A stretch of 64,000 nt of DNA from Adiantum capillus-veneris. Its lineage: Eukaryota > Streptophyta > Polypodiopsida > Polypodiales > Pteridaceae. Both the position numbers and the translations under genes were made by a program. The stretch lies in the NCBI GenBank assembly GCA_014529385.2, contig CM043959.1, positions 246,001-310,000 of the forward strand, read 5' to 3'. Shown here piece by piece: positions 12,383-24,400 of the stretch. The stretch's first letter is position 1, and every line of letters begins with the position of its first letter. The notes beneath the pieces are model-generated. The model did not search any database. It was not told the DNA's origin and saw nothing but the letters and a program-made list of their open reading frames with translations.

Positions 12383-12930
12383 AAAGGGAATTACCAGCAA
12401 ATCAAACCACGAAGTAATCAATCTTCTCCATCCTATCAACAAGCAAATACTACAAGTAGCATGCAAGGAGTCAGGTAAATTTGGGTACCGAAAGCACAGC
12501 TTAAGGACAAGCTGATTCAAATCTGGGTACCCAAAACATCATCGATAATACCAAAGATGGTTCCAAAGGTCAAAACACAGAGACGAGCATCTCCGAGCAA
12601 GGAACCTAACATGAAATGGATTTGGAAGAAAAAGGAGCACTGATCTTCTCCGCAAACGGAAAAACCAATCAAGCAATGGAGAGTTAAGTCTCAGAAACCT
12701 CAACCACACCATTCTAGCCAAGACAAACCAAGATATCAATGGCGGGTAAAAGCTCGACAACAATTATTGTTGATATCAAAATCTCAGGATATCAGCATGC
12801 TAAAGCATCCTAATGGCACAATCAAGCAAAGAGCACACAAGCTACAAGATTTGCTCTTTGGAAGACACCATCCGAAAGCTTCGACATCAGAAACCCTTGA
12901 GTTAATTACTCAAGACCCAACTCTTGCATA
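12383..12930 (+). pseudogene. Ty3/gypsy C-terminal tail with repeated W-V-P-K motif
   Basis: The same frame as 12008-12382 continues past TAG 12380 and TAA 12476. It contains I-W-V-P-K-A-Q and, 13 residues later, I-W-V-P-K-T-S, then a Lys/Trp-rich run to TGA 12642. A further, largely basic, open stretch reaches about 12930. This repeated short motif is likely a low-complexity extension of the polyprotein. Confidence 0.5.
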
Positions 12931-14585
12931 GCATAATGGTATGAACTGCATTGATCTTCAAAGCATGGTAGAGCTAACCAAAGCTATGCATAGACACGAT
13001 TGTTCAACCCATGCACACAATCATCCTGGGGTACGCCATCTAGGAGGGGTGAAAGAGTACTAAGTAATTAAGGGCAATGTTTGAAGAGGGAGGAAAAAGT
13101 TTGATGTTACCGTGTGATTTTTTACAAAATTACCTAATAATTCCCTTATAAATCGTCAACAGGGAAATTTAACTAATAATATCTCCCCGATGAGCGTAAA
13201 TAGTGTATATACTATCAGAAAATCATTAAAAATAGTCCTTTTTGGTTATTTTTCATCATTTTTCTTGATATGGAGACTTAAAAATGGAGAAATCCAACAA
13301 AAACAATAAAGCTATTTTCTCAATGGATTTTCTTAATAATTGAATTTTCACTTTGTTTTTTTAGCACATTTTGTTATTTTCGTTGATTTTTCTAATAAAC
13401 ATGTCAAAAATTAATAATAAATAGCAAAGGAGCTCAGATAAAAACACAGAAGATGTGGTGGTGATCAGAAAGACAAGAAGGATAAGCACAAAAAAATTCA
13501 ATCAAATCGACAGATGGAAGCGGGAAGCCTAAATTAGGCGGCTAAACCTACTTTTGCAGAATTCTTGCAGAATGAGCTACAGGGATCCGATTGGGAAAAT
13601 TTTTGAGTCTAACATAGATTTCACGGCCTAGTAGGACTAACATGGGAATCTGGGGGAAAATGGTTTAGGAAGTCCGTGTATAGATATTCAAGGTAGGCTA
13701 AAATCACCTCATTTCCACTTGTTGCCTTTGGAGAGAGAGCCTTTCGACCCTCTTCGCGCGTATTTTCCGGACGCCACAGTCACCTATTTTCAGCACCATC
13801 ACACACGAGACATGAGGGGTAAGTTCTATACTTATCAATGATCCATTTTGTACGACCGGTAGCTAGTCTAAACCCCTAGAAAAAACCCTAGAATCCGAAC
13901 AGTGCACAAAGACCTACGACCAAAAATCGACCATAGCAGCCTGTCAGCTCAACCTTATCTTATGAGATTTGAATTGTAGCATGCCCCAACATAATAGAAC
14001 AATTCTATAGCAATAGTTGACCATTCTGCAAGGGTCAAGGAGGTGCCAAGTAGAAAAGCTAGGTTTTTGGCAGATGCCAGAATTGGATTCTGACTCCACA
14101 GACAGCTTACATAAGAGGTCTATATACAATGTATAGGATTGGTTTCATAAAATCAATCAAGCCAAGCCCTCGAAAAGTAGAAAACAGCACGAAGGCTACA
14201 AAGCGTCAAATTCAACATACGAGGTCTATATACAATGTATAGGATTGGTTTCATAAAATCAATCAAGCCAAGCCCTCGAAAAGTAGAAAACGGCACGAAG
14301 GCTACAAAGCGTCAAATTCAACATACGAGGTCAAATTGACTCCAAATGGGCCAAAATTGGATGAGTTGCTTCACGACTATGTTGTGGACAAGTCCATAGC
14401 CTCAAAAGTGCCTAACCAACTCTACAAGCCATGTAGTCACAAAAAATCCGTGATTTCAAAGTTGACAAAGCACAAAGTGATGCCGGTAAGACCAAATCTT
14501 ACCAAATTCAATTTAGGACTTGTTTTAGGTGTATAGAATGTGTTTAGGTCAAAATTCTCAAGTTTTGCATGAAAAGTTGACTGTT
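12931..14585. other. Non-coding 3' flank of the Ty3 element
   Basis: No convincing coding frame is present. The stretch contains a two-copy 106-bp tandem repeat (14115-14332). It is probably the 3' untranslated part and outer edge of the Ty3 element. Confidence 0.5.
14115..14332. repeat. Tandem duplication, 106-bp period
   Basis: GAGGTCTATATACAATGTAT begins at 14115 and at 14221, and the boundary GAGGTC recurs at 14327. The two copies differ at very few positions, so the duplication is recent. Confidence 0.95.
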
Positions 14586-15250
14586 GTAAATAATCACGAT
14601 TATTTACTTTTATAATATTTTGGCTTGAAGATCGTATCATCACCTCACCTATCACTTGTACACACCTATTAGATGCTAAATTTCAAGTATGAGCCAAAAT
14701 GATCAAATGTAACTTAGAAAATTGCCAAAAAAACGCAAAGAAGTCCTTGCAAGCCAAATTCTGAGTTATAGCCACATTTTTTGATCCAAATCACCTCATA
14801 TCACATACACAGGGTCTACACCATGCCTAGAATCATATAGCCACATTTTTTGATCCAAATCACCTCATATCACATACACAGGGTCTACACCATGCTTAGG
14901 ATCAAGTTGTACCAAAAAATGTTCATTTTGATGAAAAAGTTAATAATCACGATTATTTACTTTTTGGCCAAAAGGGAGTTTTGTAACTTTGCCATCATAG
15001 ATCCAAAGTACATGATGCCCTAAGACCACAAGCCAAGTTTGAACAAATTTGGAGCTCAAAATCTCAAAATTTTGTTACATCTATTGTTTCAAGGGCCTCA
15101 AGCCTAAATCTGGCACCATTTTCATCTGTGCACCCAAATGAGCCCATATTCCACTAAGAGTATCTATTTGGTATATACTTTAAGTCTATAATGCCAAATT
15201 TGCAAAAAGTTGAAAAAACTACTCAGTTGTAAATAATCGCAAGTATTTAC
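14586..15250 (+). repeat. LTR-like right flank with recurring palindrome
   Basis: A palindrome with arms GTAAATAATC around AC is perfect at 14586-14607. It is present as a 16-bp core at 14942-14957 and with one mismatch at 15229-15250. Each copy is followed by ACTTTT. Two copies of a 69-bp unit lie between (14768-14905). Related palindromes flank the left side of the element at 3.2-3.85 kb. Confidence 0.5.
14768..14905. repeat. Tandem duplication, 69-bp period
   Basis: ATAGCCACATTTTTTGATCC occurs at 14768 and 14837, followed in both by the same TCACATACACAGGGTCTACA segment. Confidence 0.95.
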
Positions 15251-15266
15251 TTTTGTTGCAATTTTT

Positions 15267-15850
15267 TTGTTTGGACTTCATAATTTTGCTCTCTACATGT
15301 TTTTATGCATCTATGCATGTTCAAAAATTGATTTGAAGCAAACTGAACCAGATTTGTCAGCATTTTTGACTGAAGGACATTTCAGAGAAAATCTATCTAA
15401 TTTGCTAACTTTGACACTCTATTCACTTAACAAGAGCCATGCAAGCTGCAGAGAAGTCCAAGAAGAAGCTCTCGCAAAAGGAGAAGCTGCAAGAGCTACC
15501 ACCATATCAACTGGACCCATTTCATTCAAAACTTCCAAAGCTACCTATCTGTCAAAAGAACGGTTAAAGGAGAACAACACCACAGTGTTCACAGGTAGAT
15601 TTAAAAGCGAAGATGGACATCAGGTAGAACTGCAACTTCTACCAAAAGAAGTATATGATGTCGCCACAAAGCTCGAGACCAAAGAAGCCAATCGAAGGCT
15701 GGGATTCAGAGATTTTTACAACAAGAGCCATGTGGAGTGGACTTCCAAAAAGCTTATGAGCTCTTGTCCACGATCAAAGAAGATGGAACAGCCCAAACTG
15801 AGTGGGAACAATGTTGTGATTGGTAGTGTAGAAGCTCTCAACCAACAACC
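15267..15850 (+). pseudogene. Unidentified open stretch, plus strand
   Basis: An open frame continues to 16016, but beyond about 15850 the DNA is the antisense of the copia RT and the translation there is a shadow. The first part (about 190 residues) is rich in Lys/Glu/Ser and matches no family I recognise. It lies right after the Ty3 right flank. It could be a fragment of an inserted gag or chance coding. Confidence 0.25.
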
Positions 15851-16654
15851 CCAAATCTTTCTCTTGAAAGTAGCATTCAAATCAGCCTTGAATTCAAACA
15901 ATATGTACTCTCATTTGGTCCCAGATGATCAGCAAATCATCGACATAAAGAACCACAATGAGAAGTACATCACCTCACGCTTATATACAATGTCCTTTCT
16001 GTTGGACTGGTTATGAAAGCCTTGTTTAACCAAATAAGTGTCAGCTTTCTCATACCAGCATGAGGAGATTGCTTCAATAATCATACAAGACTTCTTACAT
16101 CTGCACACTTTGTCCTCTTGTCCTTTTATGACAAAAACCACAAGGCTGTGTTACATAAACTTCCTCAAATATGTCACCATTCAAGAAAGCAGTAACAATG
16201 TCTAATGATGTACATCCCAACCAAAATGAGCTGCCAATGCACATAGAAAACGCACAATAGTCATACAACAAGTGGGAGCAAAATTCTCTTCATAATCTAT
16301 GCCTTTTTGCTGTGCATAACCCTTTGCAACAAGTCGAGCCTTATGGCGATCGATCTCACCATCCGGCTTGCATTTCAACTTGTAAAACCACTTCGTACCA
16401 ATGGCCTTTTTGCCAGGAAGAAAATCACATAAAGTCCATGTGTCATTTTCTATAAGTGCATCATATTCTGATTGCATGGAAGCCATCCATTTTTCTGAAT
16501 TCTGTGCTTCATCAAAAGACAGAGGCTCCTCAACATGATGTAAGCTAAACACAGCCAAAGCATAACAATCTGATGCATATGATGCATGGCGAGAGCTTGA
16601 ACGAGTACGACTAGACAAAGGTGTATCCAATTTACTATCACGCAAAGTGTACAC
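15850..16654 (-). pseudogene. Copia reverse transcriptase (3' truncated, frameshifted)
   Basis: The minus strand opens with the classic copia RT start (K-W-M-A-S-M-Q-S-E-Y-D-A-L, then G-T-K-W-F-Y-K-L-K). It continues with R-L-V-A-K-G-Y-A-Q and, across a frameshift near 16200, T-A-F-L-N-G-D. Another frame change leads to W-Y-E-K-A-D-T-Y-L and a Y-V-D-D-L catalytic box at about 15945-15930. Similarity fades near 15850. The catalytic residues survive, but the reading frame does not. Confidence 0.85.
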
Positions 16655-16771
16655 CAGCTATTTTGGCATACCTCTAGCCTACTCATTTTCAGCCCTTTCC
16701 TCATCAAGTACATCATGTACATCTGCATTAGTAATAGGCTGATCTGTAACATTTTTAGAAACCCCCATAGG

Positions 16772-17720
16772 CTATACATTTGCCTCATTGGAAATCACAT
16801 TCGTATTACCACCACTTAAAAGAGGCAACAAAGTGTCATAAATATCCTGTGAGCTTACATTACTATCTCTAGTACATGACAACAAGGGCCGAACAGAATC
16901 TTCCACAAACACTACATCCCATGAAACCAGAATACGCTTTGTTTGCGGATGATATAACCTGTAACATTTTCTTTCAGCACTATAACCAACAAAAAATACA
17001 TCTGACATCCTTATCATCCAATTTTTGCGCTGTGTTTGTGGCACCAAAGCATATGCCAAACAGCAAAAAACACGCATGTGCTCAATAGAAGGCTTTCTAT
17101 CATGGCATGCTTCATATGGAGTAATAGACTGCAAAGCTTTCGTAGGACACCTGTTAAGTACATAATTGGCATACATGATGGCCTCAAGCCAAAAAGAATG
17201 CGGCAAAGCTTGACTTTTGACCATACATCGTGCCATTTTCGTCAGTGACTTGTTTTTCCTCTCTGCAACACCATTTTGCTGAGGTGTATAAGGCACTCTA
17301 CATTGGTGTTTTATCGCATGACTAGCCTGAAATGCATTAAATTCATGAGACATATACGGCCCCCATCGATCGGAACGGAGGGTGCCCATAGTACATTTCA
17401 AGACATTTTTAGCCATAGCCAGAAATTTTTTGAAGCACATAAAAACTTCGGACTTCACTTTAAGCGGAAATACCCATGCATACTTGGAGTAATCATCAAT
17501 GAAAGTCATGAAGTAAAGGTAATTGCCAAGGACGGAGTTTGCATGGGTCCACAAACATCACTATGCACAAGATGCAACCTGCATGTGACCCGAACTGAGA
17601 ACATCCTTTGGAAACTTAGAAAGCTGCATCTTACCCAAAATACAGCCTTCACAAATATGTTTGACTGGTGCTTCAAGAGGCAGCAAAGAAGCAACCATAT
17701 AAGATTTTTGCAAATGTAGC
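16772..17720 (-). pseudogene. Copia integrase
   Basis: The core contains D-V-C-G-P-M (about 17580), F-I-D-D-Y-S-K-Y-A-W-V, L-R-S-D-R-W-G (second catalytic Asp; the family usually has R-G-G) and N-G-V-A-E-R-K-N (catalytic Glu). L-N-R-C-P-T-K-A and C-L-A-Y-A-L follow. The upstream zinc-binding part lies in a different frame (H-A-R-F-G-H-L, C-E-G-C). A frameshift near 17560 separates them. In relatives this enzyme inserts the cDNA. Confidence 0.88.
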
Positions 17721-18433
17721 AAACTGGCAAAATTCAGATGACCAAAACGTGCATGCCAAAGTTTTTCATCTGAAATAGCCCTTGAATCTGCAACAACATT
17801 TGCAAAATTTTGTCCACACTTGTCATACAAAGTGAGCTTATACATCCCACGACACAAAAGGCTAGATGCAACAATTTCATCATCAAAACTGAGATCATGA
17901 ACTGTATATCTGTCATCCACAAATTTGACTACAAGTCCAAGTCTAGCAAGTGCGGATACAGACAAGAGATTCTTCTTGATCCTAGGTACATAAATTGCAT
18001 CAACAAGTGTGAAGAAACTACCATTTGTAGCAGTAAGCACAATCTTTCCAACTCCATGAACCGGATAAGAGGCATTGTTGGCAGAAGTGACTGAATTCCC
18101 ATGAGGGAAAAACTCGAGAGAGGTAAACAATTCACGATGTGAGGTAATGTGCTTTGTAGCACCACTGTTGAAATACCACACATGTGAATCTGTAGCAACT
18201 GACAAGCATGCATCATGGACAACAGGATTGTAAGTGCACTCTGTGCTAAAAGCCCATTCTGCATCAACATCAACAACACATTTTCCTTTCACAGAAGACT
18301 CAACAATGGCTGCATTTGTAGTGGAACCAGCATTTGCAGTGGAACCACCCTCTTTCTTCTTAGCCTCTTTGGCCTTCAACTTAGGACACGACTTGATCAA
18401 GTGATCATTAGCTTTACAATAATGGCAACGCAT
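17561..18433 (-). pseudogene. Copia gag end, protease and pre-integrase region (active-site Asp changed to Asn)
   Basis: A single 290-residue frame starts at the gag zinc knuckle (C-H-Y-C-K-A-N-D-H-L-I-K-S-C, a CX2CX4HX4C motif). It passes the protease loop W-Y-F-N-S-G-A-T, where the expected catalytic Asp of D-S-G-A is Asn, then L-L-S-V-S-A-L-A-R-L-G-L, and ends in the H-A-R-F-G-H-L...C-E-G-C zinc finger. The same Asp-to-Asn change occurs in the copy at 54483. Confidence 0.85.
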
Positions 18434-19271
18434 CTTCTTTTTGCCCTTATCACCAGAATTTCCAGATGAACTGCTGCCAGCAGAGAAGCATTAGGAACAG
18501 AAGTTTTGCCACTCGCAGCAAAACCATAAGAAGTGGCCGCATTGATGTTACCACCCTTTCTTTGAGAATCAATAAAAGCATGTTCAACTACACGCTACCT
18601 AGTTCTTTTTTTTGGAAAGTGACTCTTGCAACAGCAATGTGCATAATGCATCAAACTTGACAACTTCAGGATTTCCTTGGGTCATCAGTCTCCGAGTACT
18701 AGCAAAAGTCTGGTACGAATCTAGTAAGGCATCATGAACACTCTGCACAAGGGAACTGTCTGAAATGACTTCACCTGCAGAAAACAATTTGCTCATTGAT
18801 ATCCTTGACACCAACAAGGAAAGTGTCCATATCATCTTCCTCATGCATAACCTTCGACTCCAGCTCTTTACGCATCAAAGCAGTTTTAGCCTCATTGCGG
18901 CTTGCATAAAGACTTGCTAGAATATCCCAAGCATGTTTTGCAGATTTTACTGAACAAATGTGACGAACAATGCTGCGATTCACAGACAACGCAATGAATG
19001 CATGAGCCTGTGCATCCTTTACATCCCAACGAGCTTGTTCTACCGTAGGCAAAACAACTCTAATAGCAGCAATCCTTGCAGGAAGACCTGCAACATCCTC
19101 AACATCGCCTACATCCTCAGAACCAGGACGTACATCAATGCCTTGCACAATGTTCCAGACGCCCTTTGACACAAGAACATGTTGCATCATATAGCCCACA
19201 TAGGGTAGTCTTCATCCAACCTGTCCTCAGCAGCAAATATCTTGAACACATCTGTGTTGTTGTCAGCCATG
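18434..19271 (-). pseudogene. Copia gag
   Basis: The start codon is at 19271-19269 (M-A-D-N-N), just inside the primer-binding region. The frame breaks near 19195 and resumes as the 142-residue stretch ending at 18771. It contains A-W-D-I-L-A-S-L-Y and H-E-E-D-D-M-D-T-F-L, typical of copia gag (UBN2-like). Another shift near 18770 leads toward the zinc knuckle at 18389-18433. Confidence 0.8.
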
Positions 19272-19617
19272 GTAAATGCTACACCTGATGTGAAAACTGC
19301 CCGAAAATAGGAGAAACAGAGCGGGAACAACAAGTGCTACATAGCACAAACCGTAGAAGAATATGAGGCACATGTTATGCAGAAAACAACAGTGACAAAA
19401 ATTCTGCACAAAATGACAAAATAGCCTGTGCAGTATTGCCTGTAGTGGAAAGGAGGCCAAAATGAGCCCGAATAAAAAATCTGAGCAAACCAAGCTCTAT
19501 GAGCTAGCCCGAAACTTTTGTCGACCTGCGAACACTTGCCAAAGCTAACTGAAATCGGAGAAAGTGAGCAGGTGTGTGCTGGAGCAGCTGGCGACTAAGC
19601 TCGGGAGGATGCAACCT

Positions 19618-19629
19618 ACTTTGATACCA
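19618..19629 (-). other. Primer-binding site for initiator tRNA-Met
   Basis: On the minus strand TGGTATCAAAGT follows the LTR after a two-base spacer. It matches the standard TGGTATCAGAGC primer site with one mismatch. Confidence 0.85.
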
Positions 19630-19631
19630 AT

Positions 19632-19859
19632 TGTTGGAATTAGGGTTGCAGAGAAACGCACACAGCTTGGAGAAGATGAAGGAATCTCAAGGCACACAAT
19701 AGAGAGTGTGTTACTTAGTATGCAATGGAAAGATAGATAGCCCTAGAGTGATGGGAGTATATACAATGCTCGGGGGAAAAAACCTCCTAAAGAGGGAAAA
19801 AAATGCCCCGACGGTCCTTGTGTGTTCGCACACATCACTACCACATGTATATGGTAACA
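19632..19859 (-). repeat. Ty1/copia 5' LTR (228 bp)
   Basis: TG...CA termini and near identity to 476-703 over the full length. The primer-binding site next to it makes it the 5' LTR of the minus-strand element to its left. Confidence 0.92.
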
Positions 19860-20036
19860 GAGATCCTTATCTTCCCATCCCCATCATCCTTCCCTGTGTT
19901 GGATTACCATCACTCCTTTAATGTTTCATTTTTCATTCTGTTTTGATCTATGCACCCAACCTTGTAAGAAAGCCGCTATAAGCCGCTAAGTCATTTGTGT
20001 TTAAGGACAAATTTTTTTTGAAAATCATGTGTTGCA

Positions 20037-21180
20037 ATGGCAAACATTTCTTTCCCGACCTTCATGGGTAAGGTGGGGGAAGATGCTTCAGATGTCTTAG
20101 ATAATCTTGAAATAGCATGTGTCATCTCTGAAAGGGATGATGATGCTTCGCGTCTGTGTATTTTTCCACTGTTAATGAAAGTGGAAGCAAGATCATGGTA
20201 CAACGCCTTGGTGCAAGCCACCAAGGAGAGGTGGGACCTGCTAAGAGTAGCATTTCTAAGGTGCTTTGGAGAAGGCACCACATCGGAGAAATTGTGGAAA
20301 TCGTTGATGGAGTTGAAGCAAGGAAATATGGCTGAATATGCACCATACGAATCAAAGTTCGTGGATCTATGGGGATGATGGGTTGTATCGCTAAGGGAGG
20401 GCAAAGGGGCACCGAACTCCCTAAAGAAAGATCGGTTTGTGACTGGTTTATGGCCAATTATTAAAGAGAAGGTGAAGGGAAGGTTTCCTGACATGTATAA
20501 GGTAGAAGTTGAAGTAGCCCGCCTTAAAGATAAGAAATTGCATCTGCAATCCAGAACTACCAAGGAAGAGGAACCAGGAAGGGCCCGACCACACCTAGCC
20601 GCACCTGGAGCATCCGTCCAGAGGAATCAGTTACAAGAACCAGGTGAAGATCAACAAGACCTTCTCAACCGAATCACCAACTAGTTAGAAAATCTTTCAA
20701 TACATCCAGTGCATGCAACTGCCAAAAATACAGAGCAAGGAAGAGGACACTGAAGACAAAATCAAGACTACCATTTTTACAATTGTGGAGAGGACGGCCA
20801 TGGCATGCACTACTATCCTCATCCCAGAAGGCATAACTTCAATAGAGGAGGAAGTTAGAATCAGACCTCTCCACCAAGGGCGAGACCACCACCGCCCAAG
20901 AAACCAGAGCCGATTCCACCAGTCCAAATCCTTCGACCACCCGTACAACACCACCACCATCGCTACCTCCATCACATGTTGGAAACCAAGCAGTGAGTGT
21001 CGGTCTTGAAGCTAAGGGAAAAGCAAAGGTAGAAGAGTGTTTCAAAGAGAAGTACAAAGGAAAAGGAAAAGTAGAAGAAGTGGATGCCATGGGAGTGAGC
21101 GTGCTAGGCGCAAAAAGGCCTCTCAAGGGATAAAGATGAAAGGAAAAGGAGAGTCTAGCAAGCATGCGTCTAAGCTTTGG
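20037..21180 (+). pseudogene. Gag fragment of another LTR retrotransposon, plus strand
   Basis: The start ATG at 20037 opens M-A-N-I-S-F-P-T-F. A capsid-like segment follows (E-A-R-S-W-Y-N-A-L and K-Q-G-N-M-A-E-Y, typical of Ty3-type gag). Stops at 20376 and 20682 and a frameshift break it. A decayed zinc knuckle (Y-N-C-G-E-D-G-H) lies near 20780-20810. No protease or RT follows, because the sequence runs into an assembly gap at 21214. The family differs from the Ty3 element at 3.9-12.9 kb. Confidence 0.7.
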
Positions 21181-21213
21181 TGGAAGATCGACATCGTGGA
21201 TTTTTTGATGGGT

Positions 21214-21413
21214 NNNNNNNNNNNNNNNNNNNNNNNNNNNNNNNNNNNNNNNNNNNNNNNNNNNNNNNNNNNNNNNNNNNNNNNNNNNNNNNNNNNNNNN
21301 NNNNNNNNNNNNNNNNNNNNNNNNNNNNNNNNNNNNNNNNNNNNNNNNNNNNNNNNNNNNNNNNNNNNNNNNNNNNNNNNNNNNNNNNNNNNNNNNNNNN
21401 NNNNNNNNNNNNN
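21214..21413. other. Assembly gap (200 N)
   Basis: Exactly 200 N, a conventional gap placeholder. It falls where the retroelement gag meets the satellite array, so the true junction is not represented. Confidence 0.99.
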
Positions 21414-21420
21414 CTATAAA

Positions 21421-24400
21421 CATAATAGCTTGGACAAGTGGTGGACCTTGAATGTAAACCCCTCATCTACGAAATATCGTGGGTTTAATGTATTTCGATG
21501 GAGCCTAGCATCTTGGAGACATGGTGCAACTTGCTTCTCGTCATGTTTCAATGGGAGGAATATTTTAAATTTAGGCGTGAAGGTTTTGAATTTATAGCGA
21601 GATCTCCCTTACATAAGAGAGTATAGGTTGGACAAGTGGTGGACCTTCAAGCTAGAGCATCCATGCTACTGGACATGATAGGTAGGGAATCTAGTTGTAT
21701 ATTGTACATATAATATATATGTAATAGATCTAGCTTGGACAAGTGGTGGACCTTGGAACAAAACCCCATGTAAAACATATCATGCACATTCCAAGTGGTC
21801 AAAAACAATATCATTTTCGATGGACCATAGCATCTTGGAGACATGGTGCACCTTGCTTCTCCTCATGTTTCAATGGAGCCTACCTTGGAGAAATGGTGGA
21901 GCATCCTTCTCTCCATGTCTCAATGGACCCTAGCTTAGACAAGGGGTGGACCTTTGCTTCTCTCTTTCTTTCATTAGAGTTATCTTGGACAAGTGGTGGA
22001 CCTTGGAACCAAACCTACATGTAAAACCTATCATAATCACTCCAAGTAGTAAAAAAGAATAACCTTTAAGATGTATGTAGCCTTATAGGTTGGACAAGTG
22101 GTGGACCCTAACACCACATATTCTTAATTAAAATTGGTGAATCTTGAGACCAAAACCACTAGGCTAACTAGCAATAATAGCTTGGACAAGTGGTGGACCT
22201 TGAATGTAAACCCCTCATCTAGGACATATCGTGGGTTTAATGTATTTCGATGGAGCCTAAACATTTGGAGACATGTGCACTTGCTCTCGTTATGTTTCAA
22301 TGGAGCCTACTTGGACAAATGGTGGAGCATCCTTCTCTCCCATGTTTCAATGGACCCTAGCTTGGACAAGTGTGGACCTTTGTTTCTCTCTATGTTTCAA
22401 TAGAGTTAGCTTGGAAAGTGGTGGACCTTGGAACCAAACCCCCATGTAAAAAACCTATCATGGTCACTCCAAGTGGAGAAGAAAGAATAACCTTTAAAAT
22501 ATAGCCATATAGGTTGGACAAGTGGTGGACCTTAACACCCTAATATTCTTAATATAATGACATAGAGTGAAAAAGTGGTGAATCTTGAGACAAACCACTC
22601 ATGCTACTAGCACTAATAGCTTGGACAAGTGTTGGACCTTGAATGTAAACCCCTCATCTATGAACATATCGTGGGTTTAATGTTTTTCAATGGAGCCTAG
22701 CATCTTGGAGACATGGTGCACCTTGCTTCTCCTCATGTTTCAATGGAGCCTACTTGGAAATGGTGGAGCATCCTTCTATCCATGTTTCAATGGACCTAGC
22801 TTAGACAAGGGGTGGGACCTTTGCTTCTCTCTATGTTTCAATAGAGTTAGCTTGGACAAGTGGTGGACCTTGGAACAAACCCCCATGTAAAACCTATCAT
22901 GGTCACTCCAAGTGGTAAGAAAGAATAACCTTTAAGATGTAGCCTTATAGGTTGGACAAGTGGTGGACTTAACACACACATATTCTTAATAAAAGTGGTG
23001 AATCTTGAGACCAAACCACTCAGGCTACTAGCAATAATAGCTTGGACAAGTGGTGGACTTGAATGTAAACCCCTCATCTACGAAATATCGTGGGTTTAAT
23101 GTATTTCGATGGAGCCTAGCATCTTGGAGACATGGTGCAACTTGCTTCTCGTCATGTTTCAATGGAGCCTATCTTGGACAAATGGTGGAGCATCCTTCTC
23201 TCCATGTTTCAATGGACCCTAGCTTAGACAAGGGGTGGACCTTTGCTTTCTCTCTATGTTTCAATAGAGTTAGCTTGGACAAGTGGTGGACATTGGAACC
23301 AAACCCCATTGTAAAACCTATCATGGTCAACTCCAAGTAGTTAGAAAGAATAACTTTTAAGATGTAGCCTTATAGGTTGGACAAGTGGTGGACCTTAAAC
23401 CACATATTCTTAATAAAAGTGGTGAATCTGGAGACCAAACCACTCAGGCTACTAGCAATAATAGCTTGGACAAGTGGTGGACCTTGAATGTAAACCCCTC
23501 ATCTAGAAATATCGTGGGTTTAATGTATTTCGATGGAGCCTAGCATCTTGGAGACATGGTGCAGCTTGCTTCTCGTCATGTTTCAATGGAGCTATCTTGG
23601 ACAAATGGTGGAGCATCCTTCTCTCCATGTTTCAATGGACCTAGCTTGGACAAGTGGTGGACCTTTGTTTCTCTCTATGTTTCAATAGAGTTAGCTTGGA
23701 CAAGTGGTGGACCTTGGAACCAAACCCCCATGTAAAACCTATCATGGTCACTCCAAGTGGTAATAAAGAATAACTTTAAGATGTAGCCTTATAGGTTGGA
23801 CAAGTGGTGGACCTTAACACACGCATATTCTTAATATAATGACATAGAGTGGAAAAGTGGTGATCTTGAGACCAAACCACTCAGGCTACTAGCAATAATA
23901 GCTTGGACAAGTGTTGGACCTTGAATGTAAACCCCTCATCTACGACATATCGTGGGTTTAATGTTTTTCGATGGAGCCTAGCATCTTGGAGACATGGTGC
24001 ACCTTGCTTCTCCTCATGTTTCAATGGAGCCTACCTTGGACAAATGGTGGAGCATCCTTCTCTCATGTTTCAATGGACCCTAGCTTAGACAAGGGGTGGA
24101 CCTTTGCTTCTCTCTATGTTTCAATAGAGTTAGATTGGACAAGTGGTGGACCTTGGAACCAAACCCCCATGTAAAAACCTATCATGGTCACTCCAAGTAG
24201 TAAGAAAGAATAACTTTAAGATGTAGCCTGATAGGTTGGACAAGTGGTGGACCTTAAACACCCACATATTCTTAATAAAGGTGGTGAATCTTGAGACCAA
24301 ACCACTCAGGCTACTAGCAATAATAGCTTGGACAAGTGGTGGACCTTGAAAATAAACCCCTCATCTACGAAATATCGTGGGTTTAATGTATTTCGATGGA

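Larger units (their letters stand above)
3943..12930 (+). mobile_element. Degenerate Ty3/gypsy LTR retrotransposon (Tat-like, non-chromoviral)
   Basis: The domain order on the plus strand is gag, aspartic protease, reverse transcriptase, RNase H, H2C2 finger, integrase, a second protease-like domain and a basic tail. RT-RNase H before integrase identifies Ty3/gypsy. No chromodomain is seen after integrase; the C-terminal extension instead is protease-like, as in some Tat-type elements. The coding region is broken by many stops and frameshifts, and the RT catalytic Y-M-D-D reads Y-M-D-Y, so the copy is dead. The core is bracketed by LTR-like sequence at about 3.2-3.9 and 14.6-15.25 kb. Confidence 0.88.
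15850..19859 (-). mobile_element. Ty1/copia retrotransposon, 5' three-quarters, minus strand
   Basis: Reading right to left, the element runs 5' LTR (19859-19632), tRNA-Met primer site, gag, protease, integrase and reverse transcriptase. Integrase before RT is the copia order. It stops near 15850, shortly after the RT catalytic box; RNase H and the 3' LTR are missing. Frameshifts and stops are frequent. It belongs to the same family as the copies at 476-1757 and 52856-55100. Confidence 0.9.

Noticed and set aside
15850-16016. C-terminal part of the plus-strand open frame starting at 15267
   Set aside because: It is antisense to the copia reverse transcriptase around the Y-V-D-D box, so the reading is a shadow.
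476-19859. A single copia element split by a nested Ty3 insertion
   Set aside because: Left and right pieces both contain the end of integrase, so they are separate copies.
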